A program made the position numbers and the translations under genes. Of a DNA stretch of 64,000 nucleotides, positions 53,689 through 63,129 are shown piece after piece (within the stretch, counting starts at the first letter, position 1; every line of letters starts with the position of its first letter). Origin of the DNA: Comamonas denitrificans (GTDB lineage: Bacteria > Pseudomonadota > Gammaproteobacteria > Burkholderiales > Burkholderiaceae_C); contig NZ_JAFNME010000005.1 of the NCBI RefSeq assembly GCF_017368815.1, positions 79,639-143,638 on the forward strand, read 5' to 3'. The notes under the pieces are model-generated. The model was not told where the DNA came from. It searched no databases and worked only from the letters and a program-made list of their open reading frames with translations.

Positions 53689-54312
53689 TCAAAACCCCAG
53701 AGAGGCGAGCAAATCATCCACATCGTTCTGCTTGAGCGCCTTCTCCGGCACCTGCGGACCCGCCAGTTCGGTCTTGGGGTGCGCAATGGCAGCCAGGCGT
53801 TCGGGAGCGCTGTGCATGAGCAACTCTAGCAACTGCTTTTCCGTTTCGCTGATGATGTCGATCACCTTCTTGATGACCTGGCCGGACAGGTCCTGGAAGT
53901 CCTGCGTCATCATGATCTCGGTCAGCAGCAGGCTTTGGTTCTCGGCAAACTGGGTTGCTGCATGGCCAAAGGCGCTGCCCTGGGCCAGCAAGGCGGCAGC
54001 ATTGCCGCCCGCATTCAGGGACTGCACCAACGCCTGTGCCTGCGCGGCAAAATCCTGGCTACGCGCCTTGAATGCGTGGCAATCTGGCTGGCCCCCATCG
54101 ATCAGGTTGAGCACCTTGGTCGCCGCCGCTTCCGTCATATGCCCGACGTGGCTGAGGCGATCGCGGGCATCCGGAAATTCCTGGGTGATGGCATGTAGGC
54201 TTTTATCCAGGCCAAGCTGGGTCATGGCCTCGTGCAAATGGCGTGTGATACGACCCAGACGCTCAAATGTATCTTCCGTAGGCTGCGCCGTCGAAAGAGG
54301 TGAAGAGGACAT
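53689..54312 (-). CDS. cheZ: Chemotaxis protein CheZ (CheY-P phosphatase)
   Basis: CheZ removes phosphate from CheY. The 207-residue protein starts at the ATG 54310-54312, with AGGA seven bases upstream; the frame runs 11 codons further. The catalytic segment reads ILTEIMMTQDFQDLSGQVIKKV in outline, including the Gln that enters the CheY active site, and the C-terminal NDVDDLLASLGF is the CheY-binding tail. The rest is long helices, as expected for a helical-hairpin dimer. No cheA, cheW or cheY is in the window. It is the first gene of cheZ, receiver remnant, Cache kinase, an unusual setting. Confidence 0.92.
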   Translation of the reverse strand: MSSSPLSTAQPTEDTFERLGRITRHLHEAMTQLGLDKSLHAITQEFPDARDRLSHVGHMTEAAATKVLNLIDGGQPDCHAFKARSQDFAAQAQALVQSLNAGGNAAALLAQGSAFGHAATQFAENQSLLLTEIMMTQDFQDLSGQVIKKVIDIISETEKQLLELLMHSAPERLAAIAHPKTELAGPQVPEKALKQNDVDDLLASLGF

Positions 54313-54452
54313 AGCAATCCTTTTGCTGCACTCGACCAAAGTCAAATTACTTATTTACAACCCATGCAATCGCACGAGCAACCATACACAATCAGTAAAC
54401 ACTCGTAACATTCTACCAAATTTATTACTTCTATCAAATAATCGAAGTACAA

Positions 54453-55085
54453 ATGCTAAAATTTTCCACTATGAAGCATCTCACTGTGCCCCCTCTTCCT
54501 GAACACTGCAGCACGCGCGAAGTGGCGCAAGCGCTGGGGCTGGCAGTGCGTTCGGTGCAACTCATGGTGGATCGTGGAGAACTGCAAGCATGGAAAACCC
54601 CGGGGGGCCACCGCCGGATAGCCCGAACTTCGGTACAGCAATGGCTAACCACACTAGGCAGCAAGGCAGAGCTGTCGGCAGAAGTTGCGCCAGCCCCATC
54701 GCTGCCCCAGCGACCCCAGGTGCTGCTGATTGAAGACTCGGCCCACTTCCAGAACCTTGTGCGGCTGGTGCTGGAACACGATTTCCCCCAGGTTGATTTG
54801 CATGTAGCTGACGACGGCATCATCGGCCTGGCCATGGCCGGGCAACTGCAGCCCGACCTGTTGCTGGTGGACATCCTGCTGCCGGGCATTGACGGTGCCA
54901 CCCTGATCGCCCGCCTGCGCAGCCACCCGCAGTTCCAGCACAGCCGCCTCATTGTCGTCACCTCGCTGGACGAGGTGCAACGTGCGCCCTACGCCTTTGC
55001 CTTGGCCGATCTACCCGTGGTGCACAAACCCCGCTTGGTGCAAGAGCTGCCCCTGCGGCTGAAACAAGCCCTGACTCTGGCATGA
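54453..55085 (+). CDS. Excisionase/MerR-type HTH protein with C-terminal receiver domain
   Basis: This 210-residue protein reverses the usual response-regulator order. The N-terminal 65 residues form a winged helix of the MerR/excisionase type (STREVAQALGLAVRSVQLMV followed by RGELQAWKTPGGHRRIARTS). A short linker leads to a receiver at about 87-205 with VLLIEDS, the phospho-Asp in LLLVDILLPG, VVTS and VVHKPR. It should be a DNA-binding regulator switched by phosphorylation. An in-frame ATG at 54471 is an alternative start. It is divergent from cheZ across a 140-bp A/T-rich promoter region and overlaps the receiver-HPt gene by four bases. Confidence 0.87.
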   Translation: MLKFSTMKHLTVPPLPEHCSTREVAQALGLAVRSVQLMVDRGELQAWKTPGGHRRIARTSVQQWLTTLGSKAELSAEVAPAPSLPQRPQVLLIEDSAHFQNLVRLVLEHDFPQVDLHVADDGIIGLAMAGQLQPDLLLVDILLPGIDGATLIARLRSHPQFQHSRLIVVTSLDEVQRAPYAFALADLPVVHKPRLVQELPLRLKQALTLA

Positions 55086-55819
55086 CCACCCGCCGGTCTT
55101 CACCACCGTGCGTACTGCTGCTGGAGGACGACCCCTCCATCCAGCGCTTCGTGCAACTGGCCCTGGAGGAACTGCCCCTGCAACTGCATTGCTGCGCCAG
55201 CGTGGCCCAGGCCCGCGACCTCTTGCGCACACTGCCGGTGCAACTGCTGCTGTCCGACCTGCACCTGCCCGACGGATCGGGGCTGGCCCTGTGCCAGGAA
55301 TTACAGGCCACCGCCAGCCGTCCTGCGCCGCTGATCGTGGTGTTCAGCGGCGGTATCGATACCTTGCTGGAGCAGCAATTGCGGCGCAGCGGTGTCTGGC
55401 AGGTACTGCACAAACCGGTGCCCCTGGGGCAATTGGTGCAGTGCGTGGAGCAGGCCCTGGCCGGGCCGCTGTCCAGCAGCCCACCGGACAGCCACACGGC
55501 GGCAGCCACCGACCCGGTTCACGCTTTTTTCAACGGCAACCAGGCACTGTTTGCCGCCTACCGTGCGACATGCCTGCAACAATTCCCACGCGACCTGATG
55601 GCTGGCGACCAAGCGGCCCACCAAGGTGATTGCACCGCACTGCGCCATCTGGGGCACAGCCTGAAATCGGTGCTGTCCATGCTGGGCCATCCCCTGCCCG
55701 CACAATTGGCCCGCACTCTGGAGGAGCAGGCCGGTGCCGGTTCACCGGAGACAACCCTGCATATCTGGCAGGGCTTGCGTGGGCATCTGGAAGCGCTGCA
55801 GACTTCGGGAAATACCTGA
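55082..55819 (+). CDS. Receiver-HPt phosphorelay protein
   Basis: This 245-residue protein has an N-terminal receiver (about 10-130: VLLLEDDPS, phospho-Asp in LLSDLHLPDG, VVFSGG, LHKPV) and a C-terminal histidine-phosphotransfer domain (about 150-240) with the phospho-His in HLGHSLKSVLSMLG. It could pass phosphate from a kinase through its own Asp and His to a final receiver, most simply the HTH-receiver protein encoded just upstream with an ATGA overlap. The nearby Cache kinase has no receiver of its own, consistent with such a relay. The pathway is inferred, not shown. Confidence 0.85.
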   Translation: MTTRRSSPPCVLLLEDDPSIQRFVQLALEELPLQLHCCASVAQARDLLRTLPVQLLLSDLHLPDGSGLALCQELQATASRPAPLIVVFSGGIDTLLEQQLRRSGVWQVLHKPVPLGQLVQCVEQALAGPLSSSPPDSHTAAATDPVHAFFNGNQALFAAYRATCLQQFPRDLMAGDQAAHQGDCTALRHLGHSLKSVLSMLGHPLPAQLARTLEEQAGAGSPETTLHIWQGLRGHLEALQTSGNT

Positions 55820-56048
55820 ATTATTCATAAAAAAATAATTTATAAATAACACTAATTTTCTCAGGTTTAGTCAATTTATTTGATATAATTGATAAAAATA
55901 TAAATACTACCCTGCAATGAGACAGCCCACAGCGCTAAAGGGTTGTTCTCCGCGTCTCACCTCCCAGGCTTCTCTTTCTAGGCCAACCCAGCATCCGGAT
56001 TCAGGCCGCGCGTGGCTTTCCCCTCCCGTCATTCCGACGCCTCTTCCC
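55820..56048 (+). other. Intergenic A/T-rich region upstream of the chemoreceptor gene
   Basis: The first 95 bases (to about 55915) are very A/T-rich, with TTGATATAATTGATAAAAATA at about 55879-55899 as the likeliest promoter area. The composition then rises sharply to GC-rich sequence without a credible gene. The chemoreceptor start is more than 400 bp further on, so its leader is long if the promoter is here. Confidence 0.4.
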
Positions 56049-56149
56049 GTCATTCCCGCGCAGGCGGGAATCCAGCAGCAGCCTCACCGCCATCACTACC
56101 GTGCCCATGACCGCCGCAGTCACTGGACACCCGCCTGCGCAGGTGTGAC
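56028..56149. repeat. REP-like palindromic element pair
   Basis: GTCATTCCCGCGCAGGCGGG at 56049-56068 (the unit continues to 56075) and a diverged opposite copy at 56123-56149 (CTGGACACCCGCCTGCGCAG onwards) form an inverted pair, and each also folds on itself. A partial GTCATTCC lies at 56028-56035. The sequence type is the widespread GTCATTCCCGCG..CGGGAATCC repetitive extragenic palindrome of proteobacteria. The two arms differ at several paired positions, so this is an old copy. A 136-codon open frame across it is not a gene. Confidence 0.8.
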
Positions 56150-56330
56150 CAGGAAGGGGGAAAGCCGTTGTGGCCGAGATGAGCGCGGCTGTAGCGGGAA
56201 ATCAACACACTTTTCAGAAAACAACTGGCTTTGCGCCAGCCTTGCCGCCCCCTGGCCGTCTGTACGCCAGGACTGGCCGCGCCCGCCTTTGGCCTTTGCA
56301 CTGGCATTTACTTTTCTCTGGAGCTGAAAG

Positions 56331-57971
56331 ATGAAACGCTGGCTGAATCACATTTCCATCCGGGCCAAGCTCGGCATCCTGACCCTGGTCGGTCTTGGCG
56401 GCCTGTTGCTGATTGCCATGTTTTTCGTGTACGAACAATACGAGCAAAGCTTTGCGCAGCGGCAGGCTCAGGTGCGCCATGCGGTGGAAACCGCCAGCGG
56501 CGTGCTGGCCTGGGCCGAGCAGCAGGAGGCCAACGGCACCTGGTCGCGTGCCGAGGCCCAGGCGATGGGATCAGCAGCCATTGCCAAGATGCGCTACGGG
56601 CATGGCGAATACTTCTGGATCAACGACCTGGAAGGCACCACGGTCATGCACCCCATCCGGCCAGAGCTGCAAGGCCAGGGCGGCGATGCCGTGCGCGACG
56701 CCAACGGCGTGCTGGTCATGATGGAGGCCGCCCGGATCGGGCGCAGCACCAGCGGCCAGGGGTTCTTCAACTATGTCTGGGCCAAGCCCGGCGAGACCGA
56801 GCCGGTCGGCAAGATTTCCTACGTGCAAAAGTTCGCCCCCTGGGGCTGGGTCGTTGCCTCCGGGCTGTACGTGGATGATTTGCACAGTGATTTCCTGGCC
56901 AATGTCGCAAAGGTGGCCCTGGGACTGGGCCTGATGCTGCTGCTGATGGGGTGGATCGCCTACTCCATTTCGACGTCGATCGTGCGGGGAGTGCAGCGTG
57001 CCGTCCAGGTGATCGACGTGATGGCAAACGGCGATTTGTCGCGCCCCATCCACGTCAAGGGCCGGGATGAAATCAGCGTTCTGCTGAAAACGCTGGGGCA
57101 CATGCAGACCCAGTTGGCCTCCGTGGTGCTGTCGGTACGCCAGGGCAGCGAATCGGTGGCCAGCGCCAGTGGGCAGATTGCCCAGGGCAACCAGGATCTG
57201 TCGGCCCGCACCGAAAGCCAGGCCAGCAGCCTGGAGGAGACTGCCGCCTCGATGGAGGAACTGGGCAGCACCGTCCGCCACAACGCCGACAACGCCCGCC
57301 AGGCCAACCAGTTGGCCCAGGGCGCCAGCAGCATCGCTGCCCAGGGCGGCGTGGTGGTGGAGCAGGTGGTGAAGACCATCCGCAGCATTCATGAAGACAG
57401 CAACAAGATGGCTGACATCATCGGCGTGATCGACGGCATTGCCTTCCAGACCAACATCCTGGCGCTGAACGCCGCCGTGGAGGCCGCCCGCGCCGGCGAA
57501 CAGGGCCGGGGCTTTGCCGTGGTGGCCAGCGAAGTGCGTGCCCTGGCCCAGCGCAGCGCTGCTGCCGCCAAGGAAATCAAGGCGCTGATCGACACCAGCA
57601 TGGGCCGCGTACAGGCAGGTACGGCGCAGGCCGACAAGGCAGGCCAAACCATGCAAGAAGTGGTGCAATCCATTGAGCGTGTGCGCGACCTGATGGGCGA
57701 AATCAGCGCCGCCAGCCAGGAGCAAAGCGAGGGCGTGAGCCAGATCGGCGAAGCCGTGACCAACATGGATCAAGTCACCCAGCAAAACGCCGCCTTGGTG
57801 GAGGAAATGGCCGCCGCTGCCGCCAGCCTGAACAGCCAGGCCCACGACCTGGTCAGCGCCGTCGCCGTGTTCCAGTTAGCGACATCCACCATAAGCAGCA
57901 CCACCCGACCCACGGCAGCGCCTGCTGCTGCACTGCCAGCACCCCAGGGCGGTGCCTGGCAACGTTTCTGA
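56331..57971 (+). CDS. Methyl-accepting chemotaxis protein with single Cache domain and CheR-type tail
   Basis: This 546-residue chemoreceptor has a first helix at about 13-35, a periplasmic single-Cache domain at about 38-185 (GHGEYFWINDLEGTTVMHPIRPELQG is its signature), a second helix at about 190-212, HAMP, and the full signalling hairpin with [49 protein letters not shown] Ser/Thr/Pro/Ala-rich linker leads to the C-terminal GAWQRF, which fits the x-W-x-x-F pentapeptide that tethers CheR. It lies about 510 bp downstream of the receiver-HPt gene, and the next gene, a diguanylate cyclase, begins 43 bp later on the same strand. Confidence 0.94.
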   Translation: MKRWLNHISIRAKLGILTLVGLGGLLLIAMFFVYEQYEQSFAQRQAQVRHAVETASGVLAWAEQQEANGTWSRAEAQAMGSAAIAKMRYGHGEYFWINDLEGTTVMHPIRPELQGQGGDAVRDANGVLVMMEAARIGRSTSGQGFFNYVWAKPGETEPVGKISYVQKFAPWGWVVASGLYVDDLHSDFLANVAKVALGLGLMLLLMGWIAYSISTSIVRGVQRAVQVIDVMANGDLSRPIHVKGRDEISVLLKTLGHMQTQLASVVLSVRQGSESVASASGQIAQGNQDLSARTESQASSLEETAASMEELGSTVRHNADNARQANQLAQGASSIAAQGGVVVEQVVKTIRSIHEDSNKMADIIGVIDGIAFQTNILALNAAVEAARAGEQGRGFAVVASEVRALAQRSAAAAKEIKALIDTSMGRVQAGTAQADKAGQTMQEVVQSIERVRDLMGEISAASQEQSEGVSQIGEAVTNMDQVTQQNAALVEEMAAAAASLNSQAHDLVSAVAVFQLATSTISSTTRPTAAPAAALPAPQGGAWQRF

Positions 57972-58014
57972 CGTTTTCGGCCTGCACCACACCCCATTGC
58001 TGCTGCACCGCACC

Positions 58015-59124
58015 ATGACGCTCCATCCCCTCCCCCTCCTGTTCCTGGGCGCGTTGGTCACGGCAATGCTGGCTTTGTGCATGTTCGTCGTGGCCGAACG
58101 CCACCGCGCCGATGGCCTGTTCGATTGGGCCTGGGCCATGGCAGCGCTGGGGCTGGCGGCGGCCTCTTGGGCCGTGCCCTCGCAAACCCCGCTCTGGCTG
58201 ACAGTGGCCATGCCCAACGTCCTGCTGGCCAGTGCCTTTGCGTTCACCCTGCAAGGGCTGTTGCGCTTTCAGGGCGAGCGGCTGCTCCCAATCCAGATCT
58301 GGGGGCCGGTGCTGCTGGCCCTGGCGTTGAACGCTGCCCTGCTGCACACCCCGCAACTGCGCCGCTGGGGCATGGCGGCAGTGGTGCTGGTGCAATGGCT
58401 GTATTTCTTCGGGCTGCTGCGCCGGCACTGGACAGGCATCCCTGGCCGCAGCAAGTATTTGTTCGCATCGGGCACCACCTTGCTGATGGCCGGGCTGGGT
58501 GCCGGGCCGCTGGCACTGGAGCATATGGATCCGGGGATACAGGCCCTGACGCTGTACCCGTTCTGCATGGCCGTGGTGATCCACGGCATGGGCAGTGTGC
58601 TGATGAGCAAGGAGCGCTCCGATACCCGCAACCGCCAGCTGGCGTATACCGACGAACTCACCGGCCTGCACAATCGCCGTGCGATGGAGCAGCACCTGGT
58701 GCAGCAGATCGCCCAGGCCAGGCGGGCCGGTCAGGCGTTCTCGCTCTTGCTGCTGGACATCGACCATTTCAAGCGGGTGAACGACCAGCACGGCCATCTG
58801 CAAGGCGACAAGGTGCTGTGCGCAGTGGCCCGGGTACTGCAGGACAGCCTGCGCAGCCAGGACATTGCCGGACGCTGGGGCGGGGAAGAATTCCTGGTGC
58901 TGCTGCCCAACACGGCCAGCACTCCAGCCCTGGTGCTGGCCGAGCGGCTGCGTGCCAACGTGGCCAGCGCGTGCCACGTGACCGTCAGCATCGGCCTGCA
59001 CACCATGCACGGTCTTACGAATGAGAGCGCCGATGCCATGCTCGACACCGCTGACCGTGCCCTCTACGCTGCCAAGCATCGGGGACGCAACTGTGTTGGA
59101 ACCAGCCTGCACGCTCCAGCCTGA
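58015..59124 (+). CDS. Membrane diguanylate cyclase (GGDEF)
   Basis: This 369-residue protein starts at the ATG 58015 (MTLHPLPLLFLGALVTAML); 21 further codons upstream overlap the chemoreceptor gene and were rejected. About six hydrophobic helices fill residues 1-205, a membrane sensor of unknown ligand. The C-terminal GGDEF domain has TDELTGLHNRRAMEQHL, LLDIDHFKRVNDQHGH and GGEEF at 289-293, preceded by RSQD, an inhibitory-site RxxD at the standard spacing. An active, feedback-inhibited cyclase is predicted. It follows the Cache chemoreceptor gene after 43 bp and may be cotranscribed with it. Confidence 0.9.
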   Translation: MTLHPLPLLFLGALVTAMLALCMFVVAERHRADGLFDWAWAMAALGLAAASWAVPSQTPLWLTVAMPNVLLASAFAFTLQGLLRFQGERLLPIQIWGPVLLALALNAALLHTPQLRRWGMAAVVLVQWLYFFGLLRRHWTGIPGRSKYLFASGTTLLMAGLGAGPLALEHMDPGIQALTLYPFCMAVVIHGMGSVLMSKERSDTRNRQLAYTDELTGLHNRRAMEQHLVQQIAQARRAGQAFSLLLLDIDHFKRVNDQHGHLQGDKVLCAVARVLQDSLRSQDIAGRWGGEEFLVLLPNTASTPALVLAERLRANVASACHVTVSIGLHTMHGLTNESADAMLDTADRALYAAKHRGRNCVGTSLHAPA

Positions 59125-59165
59125 GATCCTGTTCACGGCCCAAAATGCAATACGCTCATAAAAAA

Positions 59166-59249
59166 AGAGCTGTTAGCGCTTTAATTTCAATATTTTTAAG
59201 GTACTTCAACCATAAAAACGTTGATAAAAAAGCGGAAGCAGCTCTCTTT
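59166..59249. repeat. Imperfect long inverted repeat (AGCTGCT family) between convergent genes
   Basis: The left arm AGAGCTGTTAGCGCTTT (from 59166) and right arm AAGCGGAAGCAGCTCTCTTT (59230-59249) pair imperfectly across about 48 A/T-rich bases. It lies between the 3' ends of the diguanylate cyclase gene and ppc. It has the AGCTG..GCGCTT plan of the dispersed family with several differences, and may help end both transcripts. Confidence 0.65.
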
Positions 59250-59278
59250 AATAAAGATTTAAGCGTTTTACCGTCGCA

Positions 59279-62104
59279 TCACCCCGTATTGCGCAGCCCG
59301 GCGGCGATGCCGTTGATGCTGATGTGGATGCCGTTTTTCAGCCGGTCATCGTTTTGGCCGGCGCGCCAGCGGCGCACCAGCTCGACTTGCAGCAGGTGCA
59401 GCGGGTCGATGTAGGGGAAACGGTGGCGGATGGAGCGGGCCAGGGCCGGGTTGCTGGCCAGGCGGTCGCTTTCGCCCGTCACCAGGGCCAGCATATCGAC
59501 GGTGCGCTGCCATTCGGCGCTGATGGCATCGAAGATGCGCGTGCGCAGCGCGGTATCGGCCACCAGTTCGCTGTAGCACGAGGCCAGGGCCAGGTCGCTC
59601 TTGGCCAGCACCATGTCCATGTTGGACAGCAAGGTGCTAAAGAACGGCCACTGGCGGTACATGGTTTGCAGCAGCTGCAGCTGCCCTTCGCGCGTGCTGC
59701 CGGGCTGCTCTAGAAAGGCCTGCACGGCCGAGCCAAAGCCCAGCCAGCCCGGCAGCGTCAAGCGGCACTGGCCCCAGCTGAAGCCCCAGGGAATGGCGCG
59801 CAAATCTTCAATCGCCTGCGTGGCTTTGCGCGAGGCGGGGCGCGAGCCGATGTTCAGCTCGGCAATCTCGCGGATCGGTGTGGCGGTAAAAAAGTACTCG
59901 GCAAAGCCGGGGGTTTCATAAACCAGCTGGCGGTAGGCAGCCATGCTGGCATCCGACAGTTGCTGCGCGGCGGCCAAAAATTCGGGCGTGGCCGGTTTGG
60001 TGGGCTGCAGCAAGGTGGCTTCGAGCATGGCGACGGCCAGCGTCTCCAGGTTGCGTCGGCCGATATCGGGGTTGGCGTATTTGGAGGCGATGACCTCGCC
60101 CTGCTCGGTCAGGCGAATCTGGCCGCGCACGGTGCCCGGCGGCTGCGCCAAGATGGCCTGGTAGCTGGGGCCGCCGCCCCGGCCGACGGTGCCGCCGCGC
60201 CCGTGGAACATGCGCAGGCGCAGGCCGTAGTCGGCTTCGAGCTGGTCGAACACTTCGACCAGGGCCAGCTCGGCGCGGTACAGCTCCCAGTTGCTGGTGA
60301 AGATGCCGCCGTCTTTGTTGCTGTCGCTGTAGCCGAGCATGATGTCTTGCTCGCCGCCGCTGCGCTGCATGAGCTGGGCCACGCCAGGCACGGCGTAGTA
60401 GTCGCGCATGATGCTGGCGGCGGCGCGCAGGTCACCAATCGTCTCAAACAGCGGCACGACGATGAGCTGCGCCTGCGAGGTGCTGCTGTCGAGCGTGCCC
60501 TGCATCAGCCCCACTTCTTTTTGCAGCAGCAGCACTTCCAGCAGGTCGCTCACGGTTTCGGTGTGGCTGATGATGTAGTGCAGGATGGCTTCGCGCCCGT
60601 AGGTTTGCAGCATTTTGTGCGCCATTTCAAAAATGGCGATTTCGCTGGCGGTCAGCGGCGCGTACTGCGCCCCGACCACGCGCAGGGGCCGCGCATCGCA
60701 CAGCAGGCGCTGCAGCAGGGCACAGCGCTGGGCCTCGTCCAGGCTGCTGTAGTTGTCTTCAATGCGGGCGGTGCGCAGCAGATCGGCCAGCACTTCTTCG
60801 TGCTTGTCTGAGCTTTGGCGCAAGTCCACCGTGGCCAGGTGAAAGCCAAACACCTGCACCGCGCGAATCAAGGGGCGCAGGCGGTGTACGGCCAGCGCTT
60901 CGCCGTTGTGGCGCGACAGTGAGGCATCGATGGTCTGCAAATCCTGCAAAAACTCGGCCGCGCTGCTGTAGGGGTTTTGCGCCACGACGGCATGGCGCAT
61001 GGCTTCGCGCCCACCGGTCAATTGCGTCAAGGTGGCCGCCAATCGGGCGTACACAGCGGTTAAGGCGCGGCGGTAGGGCTCGTCCTGGCGGTGCGAGTTG
61101 GTGTCGGGCGAGGACAAGGCCAGCACCTGCATGGCGGGGGAGACCTTGACCAGCAGGCTGGACATGGACAGCTCGGCCCCCAGGGCATGCACCTCATTCA
61201 GGTAGTGGCGCAGCGCCACCTCGCTTTGGCGGCGCAGGGCCAGCTCCAGCGTGGGGGCGGTGACGTTGGGGTTGCCATCGCGGTCGCCGCCAATCCACTG
61301 CCCCATGCGCATAAAGCTGTGTACTGCTTGGCCCGGCAGGGCTTCTTCCAGGCTGGCGTAGAGCTTGGGCAGCTCGTGCAAAAAGGTGGTTTCGTAGTAG
61401 CTCAGTGCGTTTTCAATTTCGTCGGCCACCGTCAGCTTGGAGTGGCGCAGCAGGCGCGTTTGCCACAGCTGCTCGACGCGGGCGCGCAGCTGCGCCTCGT
61501 TGGCGGCCAACTGGCGCGGGGTGAGCGCATCTTTGTCCCCAGCGAACAGCTGGGCACGGGCAGAAATGTCGTCGCGCTCGGCCAGCAGGCGGGCAATGTC
61601 GCGCTCGGCCTGCAAAATGCTTTGGCGCTGCACCTCAGTGGGGTGGGCCGTGAGCACCGGGGCCACATACGCTTTGGCCAAGGTGTTGGCAATGGTGTCG
61701 GGGGTGATGCCCGCTTTTTGCAGGCGTGCAAAAGCCACGTCAATGCTGCCCTCTTGGGCGCTGCCTGCCCGCTCATAAATGGCGCGGCGGCGCAGGTGGT
61801 GGCGGTCTTCGGCCAAATTGGCCAAGTGACTGAAATAGGTGAAGGCGCGGATCACGCTGACCGTTTGCCCGGTGCTCAGGCTGGTGAGCAGGGCTTTTAA
61901 TTGCCGATCGGCCTCGGGGTCGTGATCGCGGCGAAAACCCACAGAGAGCTGGCGCACCTGCTCGATCAAGGTAAACACTGGGGCACCTTCTTGTTCCCGA
62001 ATGATGTCGCCCAAAATCCTGCCCAATAGGCGGATGTCTTCCTGCAAAGGCTTGTCTTTGTCTTGGGATGCTGACGTGCTCGCAGCGCTATGGATGGCTT
62101 GCAT
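59279..62104 (-). CDS. ppc: Phosphoenolpyruvate carboxylase
   Basis: This cytosolic enzyme adds bicarbonate to PEP to make oxaloacetate, refilling the TCA cycle. The 941-residue length is normal. The catalytic His region [24 protein letters not shown], the [17 protein letters not shown] block, [18 protein letters not shown] and [16 protein letters not shown] are intact, and it ends IAAGLRNTG, the conserved C-terminus. It is divergent from hemC across 86 bp, a gene order common in Burkholderiales. Confidence 0.98.
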   Translation of the reverse strand: MQAIHSAASTSASQDKDKPLQEDIRLLGRILGDIIREQEGAPVFTLIEQVRQLSVGFRRDHDPEADRQLKALLTSLSTGQTVSVIRAFTYFSHLANLAEDRHHLRRRAIYERAGSAQEGSIDVAFARLQKAGITPDTIANTLAKAYVAPVLTAHPTEVQRQSILQAERDIARLLAERDDISARAQLFAGDKDALTPRQLAANEAQLRARVEQLWQTRLLRHSKLTVADEIENALSYYETTFLHELPKLYASLEEALPGQAVHSFMRMGQWIGGDRDGNPNVTAPTLELALRRQSEVALRHYLNEVHALGAELSMSSLLVKVSPAMQVLALSSPDTNSHRQDEPYRRALTAVYARLAATLTQLTGGREAMRHAVVAQNPYSSAAEFLQDLQTIDASLSRHNGEALAVHRLRPLIRAVQVFGFHLATVDLRQSSDKHEEVLADLLRTARIEDNYSSLDEAQRCALLQRLLCDARPLRVVGAQYAPLTASEIAIFEMAHKMLQTYGREAILHYIISHTETVSDLLEVLLLQKEVGLMQGTLDSSTSQAQLIVVPLFETIGDLRAAASIMRDYYAVPGVAQLMQRSGGEQDIMLGYSDSNKDGGIFTSNWELYRAELALVEVFDQLEADYGLRLRMFHGRGGTVGRGGGPSYQAILAQPPGTVRGQIRLTEQGEVIASKYANPDIGRRNLETLAVAMLEATLLQPTKPATPEFLAAAQQLSDASMAAYRQLVYETPGFAEYFFTATPIREIAELNIGSRPASRKATQAIEDLRAIPWGFSWGQCRLTLPGWLGFGSAVQAFLEQPGSTREGQLQLLQTMYRQWPFFSTLLSNMDMVLAKSDLALASCYSELVADTALRTRIFDAISAEWQRTVDMLALVTGESDRLASNPALARSIRHRFPYIDPLHLLQVELVRRWRAGQNDDRLKNGIHISINGIAAGLRNTG

Positions 62105-62190
62105 TGCTAGAAATACTCCAAAGTCCGGATGTTGCAGCGGCGCATGCTAGCATCCTCGGTTGCGTCTTCTGGCCTTTCTTAGTGAACAAA

Positions 62191-63123
62191 ATGCACCCAT
62201 CGCTGAAAAATACCCCGCTTGTCATTGCCACCCGTGAAAGCCGTTTGGCGCTGTGGCAGGCTGAACATGTCCAGGCCTTGCTGCGCCAACGAGGCCTGTC
62301 CGTTGAGCTGCTGGGTATGACGACCAAAGGCGATCAAATTCTGGATCGCACGCTCTCCAAAGTCGGGGGTAAAGGCCTGTTTGTCAAAGAGTTGGAAGTG
62401 GCCCTGGAAGAAGGCCGCGCCCACATCGCTGTGCACTCTTTAAAAGATGTGCCGATGGAACTGCCCGCAGGCTTTGCCCTGGCTTGCGTGATGGAGCGCG
62501 AAGACCCGCGCGATGCCTTTGTCTCGCCCCACTACGCCAGCCTGGCCCAATTGCCGCAGGGCGCGGTGGTGGGCACCTCCAGCCTGCGCCGCCAGGTTTT
62601 GCTGCACGCACTGCGCCCGGATTTAAAAATCGTCCCGCTGCGTGGCAACCTGGATACCCGCCTGCGCAAGCTCGACGAAGGCCAGTACGATGCCATTGTG
62701 CTGGCGGCAGCCGGCTTGAAGCGCCTGAAAATGGACGAGCGCATTCGCAGTATTTTTGCCCCCGAAGAAATGCTGCCCGCCGCTGGCCAGGGCGCGTTGG
62801 GCATTGAAATTCGCAGTGATCGGGAGGATTTGCGCTTAGCCCTGCAATCGCTGGTGGACATGCCCACCTGGCTGCGCGTCACGGCCGAGCGCGCCGTCAG
62901 CCGGGGCATGGGCGGCAGTTGCTCGGTGCCGCTGGCCGCGTACGCCACGCTGGAGGGCGACACGCTGTTTATTCGCGCCGCCTGGGGCGACCCCGACGGC
63001 CAACTCCCCCTGGTACGCGCCGAGCAACGCGCTGTTGTCACCACATTGGCACAGGCCGATGCTGTGGGGCTGGCCATTGCCCAGGCGCTGCAAGCGGCGG
63101 GTGCCCAAGTCCACCGCCACTGA
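62191..63123 (+). CDS. hemC: Hydroxymethylbilane synthase (porphobilinogen deaminase)
   Basis: This enzyme joins four porphobilinogens into hydroxymethylbilane in haem synthesis. The ATG at 62191 ([23 protein letters not shown]) gives 310 residues, the usual length; 41 codons of upstream open frame were rejected. Cys244 in [14 protein letters not shown] binds the dipyrromethane cofactor, and [18 protein letters not shown] and [12 protein letters not shown] are conserved. hemD follows after six bases. Confidence 0.97.
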   Translation: MHPSLKNTPLVIATRESRLALWQAEHVQALLRQRGLSVELLGMTTKGDQILDRTLSKVGGKGLFVKELEVALEEGRAHIAVHSLKDVPMELPAGFALACVMEREDPRDAFVSPHYASLAQLPQGAVVGTSSLRRQVLLHALRPDLKIVPLRGNLDTRLRKLDEGQYDAIVLAAAGLKRLKMDERIRSIFAPEEMLPAAGQGALGIEIRSDREDLRLALQSLVDMPTWLRVTAERAVSRGMGGSCSVPLAAYATLEGDTLFIRAAWGDPDGQLPLVRAEQRAVVTTLAQADAVGLAIAQALQAAGAQVHRH

Positions 63124-63129
63124 ATCGCC

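Noticed and set aside
53514..53786. Longer N-terminus for the Cache histidine kinase
   Set aside because: The 91 extra codons read through the receiver remnant in another frame, are Arg-rich and resemble no kinase domain.
55917..56327. 136-codon frame containing VIPAQAGIQ
   Set aside because: That peptide is the usual translation of the GTCATTCCCGCG-type repetitive palindrome. The frame crosses both arms of the repeat and has no support as a gene.
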